Assembly (NCBI RefSeq): GCF_001427305.1
Contig: NZ_LMFZ01000001.1
Span: forward strand, 497,261 to 561,260
Direction of reading: 5' to 3'
Length of the DNA: 64,000 nucleotides
Origin: Duganella sp. Root1480D1
Lineage (GTDB): Bacteria; Pseudomonadota; Gammaproteobacteria; Burkholderiales; Burkholderiaceae_D
The notes beneath the pieces are model-generated. The model was not told the DNA's origin and did not search any database. It worked only from the letters and a program-made list of their open reading frames with translations. Shown here piece after piece: positions 63,723 to 64,000 of this stretch. Numbering within the stretch: the stretch's first letter is position 1; the number at the start of each line of letters is the position of its first letter. A program made the position numbers and the translations under genes.

Positions 63723-64000
63723 TTAAATCGCGCGGCGAACCATCAGTTCCTTGATCTTGCCGATCGCCTTGTTAGGATTCAGGCCTTTCGGGCACACGTC
63801 GACGCAGTTCATGATCGAGTGGCAACGGAACAGACGGTATGGGTCTTCCAGGTTATCCAGGCGCTCGCCGGTCGCTTCGTCGCGCGAATCGGCGATGAAG
63901 CGGTAGGCTTGCAGCAGGCCGGCTGGGCCGACGAACTTGTCCGGGTTCCACCAGAACGATGGGCAGGAGGTCGAGCAGCAGGCGCACAGGATGCACTCGT
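63723..64000 (-). CDS. sdhB: Succinate dehydrogenase Fe-S subunit, N-terminus outside window
   Basis: Only the C-terminal part (about 92 residues) is inside the window. It has two cysteine clusters, [15 protein letters not shown] and later [17 protein letters not shown], the ligands for 3Fe-4S and 4Fe-4S centres of SdhB, and ends [11 protein letters not shown]. It carries electrons from SdhA flavin to quinone. The stop TAA is at 63725-63723. The remaining sdhCDAB genes presumably lie upstream, to the right of the window. Confidence 0.95.
   Translation of the reverse strand, partial: ECILCACCSTSCPSFWWNPDKFVGPAGLLQAYRFIADSRDEATGERLDNLEDPYRLFRCHSIMNCVDVCPKGLNPNKAIGKIKELMVRRAI

Overview
The window reads as chromosome of a GC-rich betaproteobacterium, most likely Oxalobacteraceae (Massilia, Duganella or Janthinobacterium type). 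The grounds are gene order and protein character: hisZ-purA-phosphoribosyltransferase, then der-hfq-hflX-hflK-hflC, rlmN-pilW-rodZ-ispG-hisS-yfgM-bamB, surE-pcm-nlpD-rpoS-rlmD, sucA-odhB-lpdA-zapE, and sdhB-sdhE-gltA. Nearly all the core genes lie on the minus strand. No rRNA, tRNA, insertion sequence, prophage or CRISPR array was seen.

Layout. 1-6.5 kb is accessory: a zinc-ribbon protein cut by the window edge, a TolB-like propeller protein, a decayed ORF, two unknown genes, a SUKH-like protein, and a coupled trio (DUF4034-like, MarC, Api92-like). 6.7-23.7 kb is core: FKBP isomerase, purine and histidine genes, the Hfq/HflXKC block, ribosome GTPase Der, BamB/YfgM envelope genes, HisRS, IspG, RodZ, PilW, RlmN and Ndk. 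23.9-30.7 kb holds a Bax-inhibitor-1 protein, a secreted esterase, RlmD, and the stationary-phase/repair block RpoS-NlpD-Pcm-SurE. 30.8-32.4 kb is a two-gene TIR plus KGGVGR-ATPase operon closed by a terminator, the best candidate for an undescribed signalling or defence system. 32.5-43.4 kb is accessory metabolism and unknown genes in tightly coupled minus-strand runs (DUF899, propeller, HTH regulator, GFA protein, a 29-aa exported micro-ORF, hydrolases, a multipass membrane protein), ending in a DinG-type helicase. 43.4-52.5 kb holds DUF465, a PP2C phosphatase, ZapE and the 2-oxoglutarate dehydrogenase genes with a SHOCT-PspC gene lodged between odhB and lpdA. 52.7-56.4 kb has a LysR/metallo-hydrolase pair and a BlaI-type repressor coupled to a leucine-rich-repeat protein kinase. 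56.4-62 kb has a tricorn-like protease, an Imm22-like gene and two unknown genes. 62-64 kb is gltA-sdhE-sdhB.

The most notable non-coding signal is a set of compound palindromic repeats. Three copies (after rpoS, lpdA and odhB) share a double-hairpin core on GTGTCAGACCC and terminal ACCGGT boxes; each begins exactly at the upstream gene's TAA stop codon. A related-looking palindrome on GTGTCACACC follows the metallo-hydrolase, and a separate family built on AAATGGGG/CCCCATTT sits at hisZ/hflC and der/hfq. These elements space genes within operons and may set relative expression or mRNA stability.

Function as a whole: envelope assembly (BamB, YfgM, PilW, RodZ, NlpD), proteostasis (HflKC, FKBP), RNA/ribosome maturation (Hfq, HflX, Der, RlmN, RlmD), central carbon metabolism (SucA, OdhB, Lpd, GltA, SdhB/E) and stationary-phase control (RpoS), with small accessory signalling and immunity-type genes placed between these blocks. 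All family assignments come from reading motifs by eye; no database search was run.
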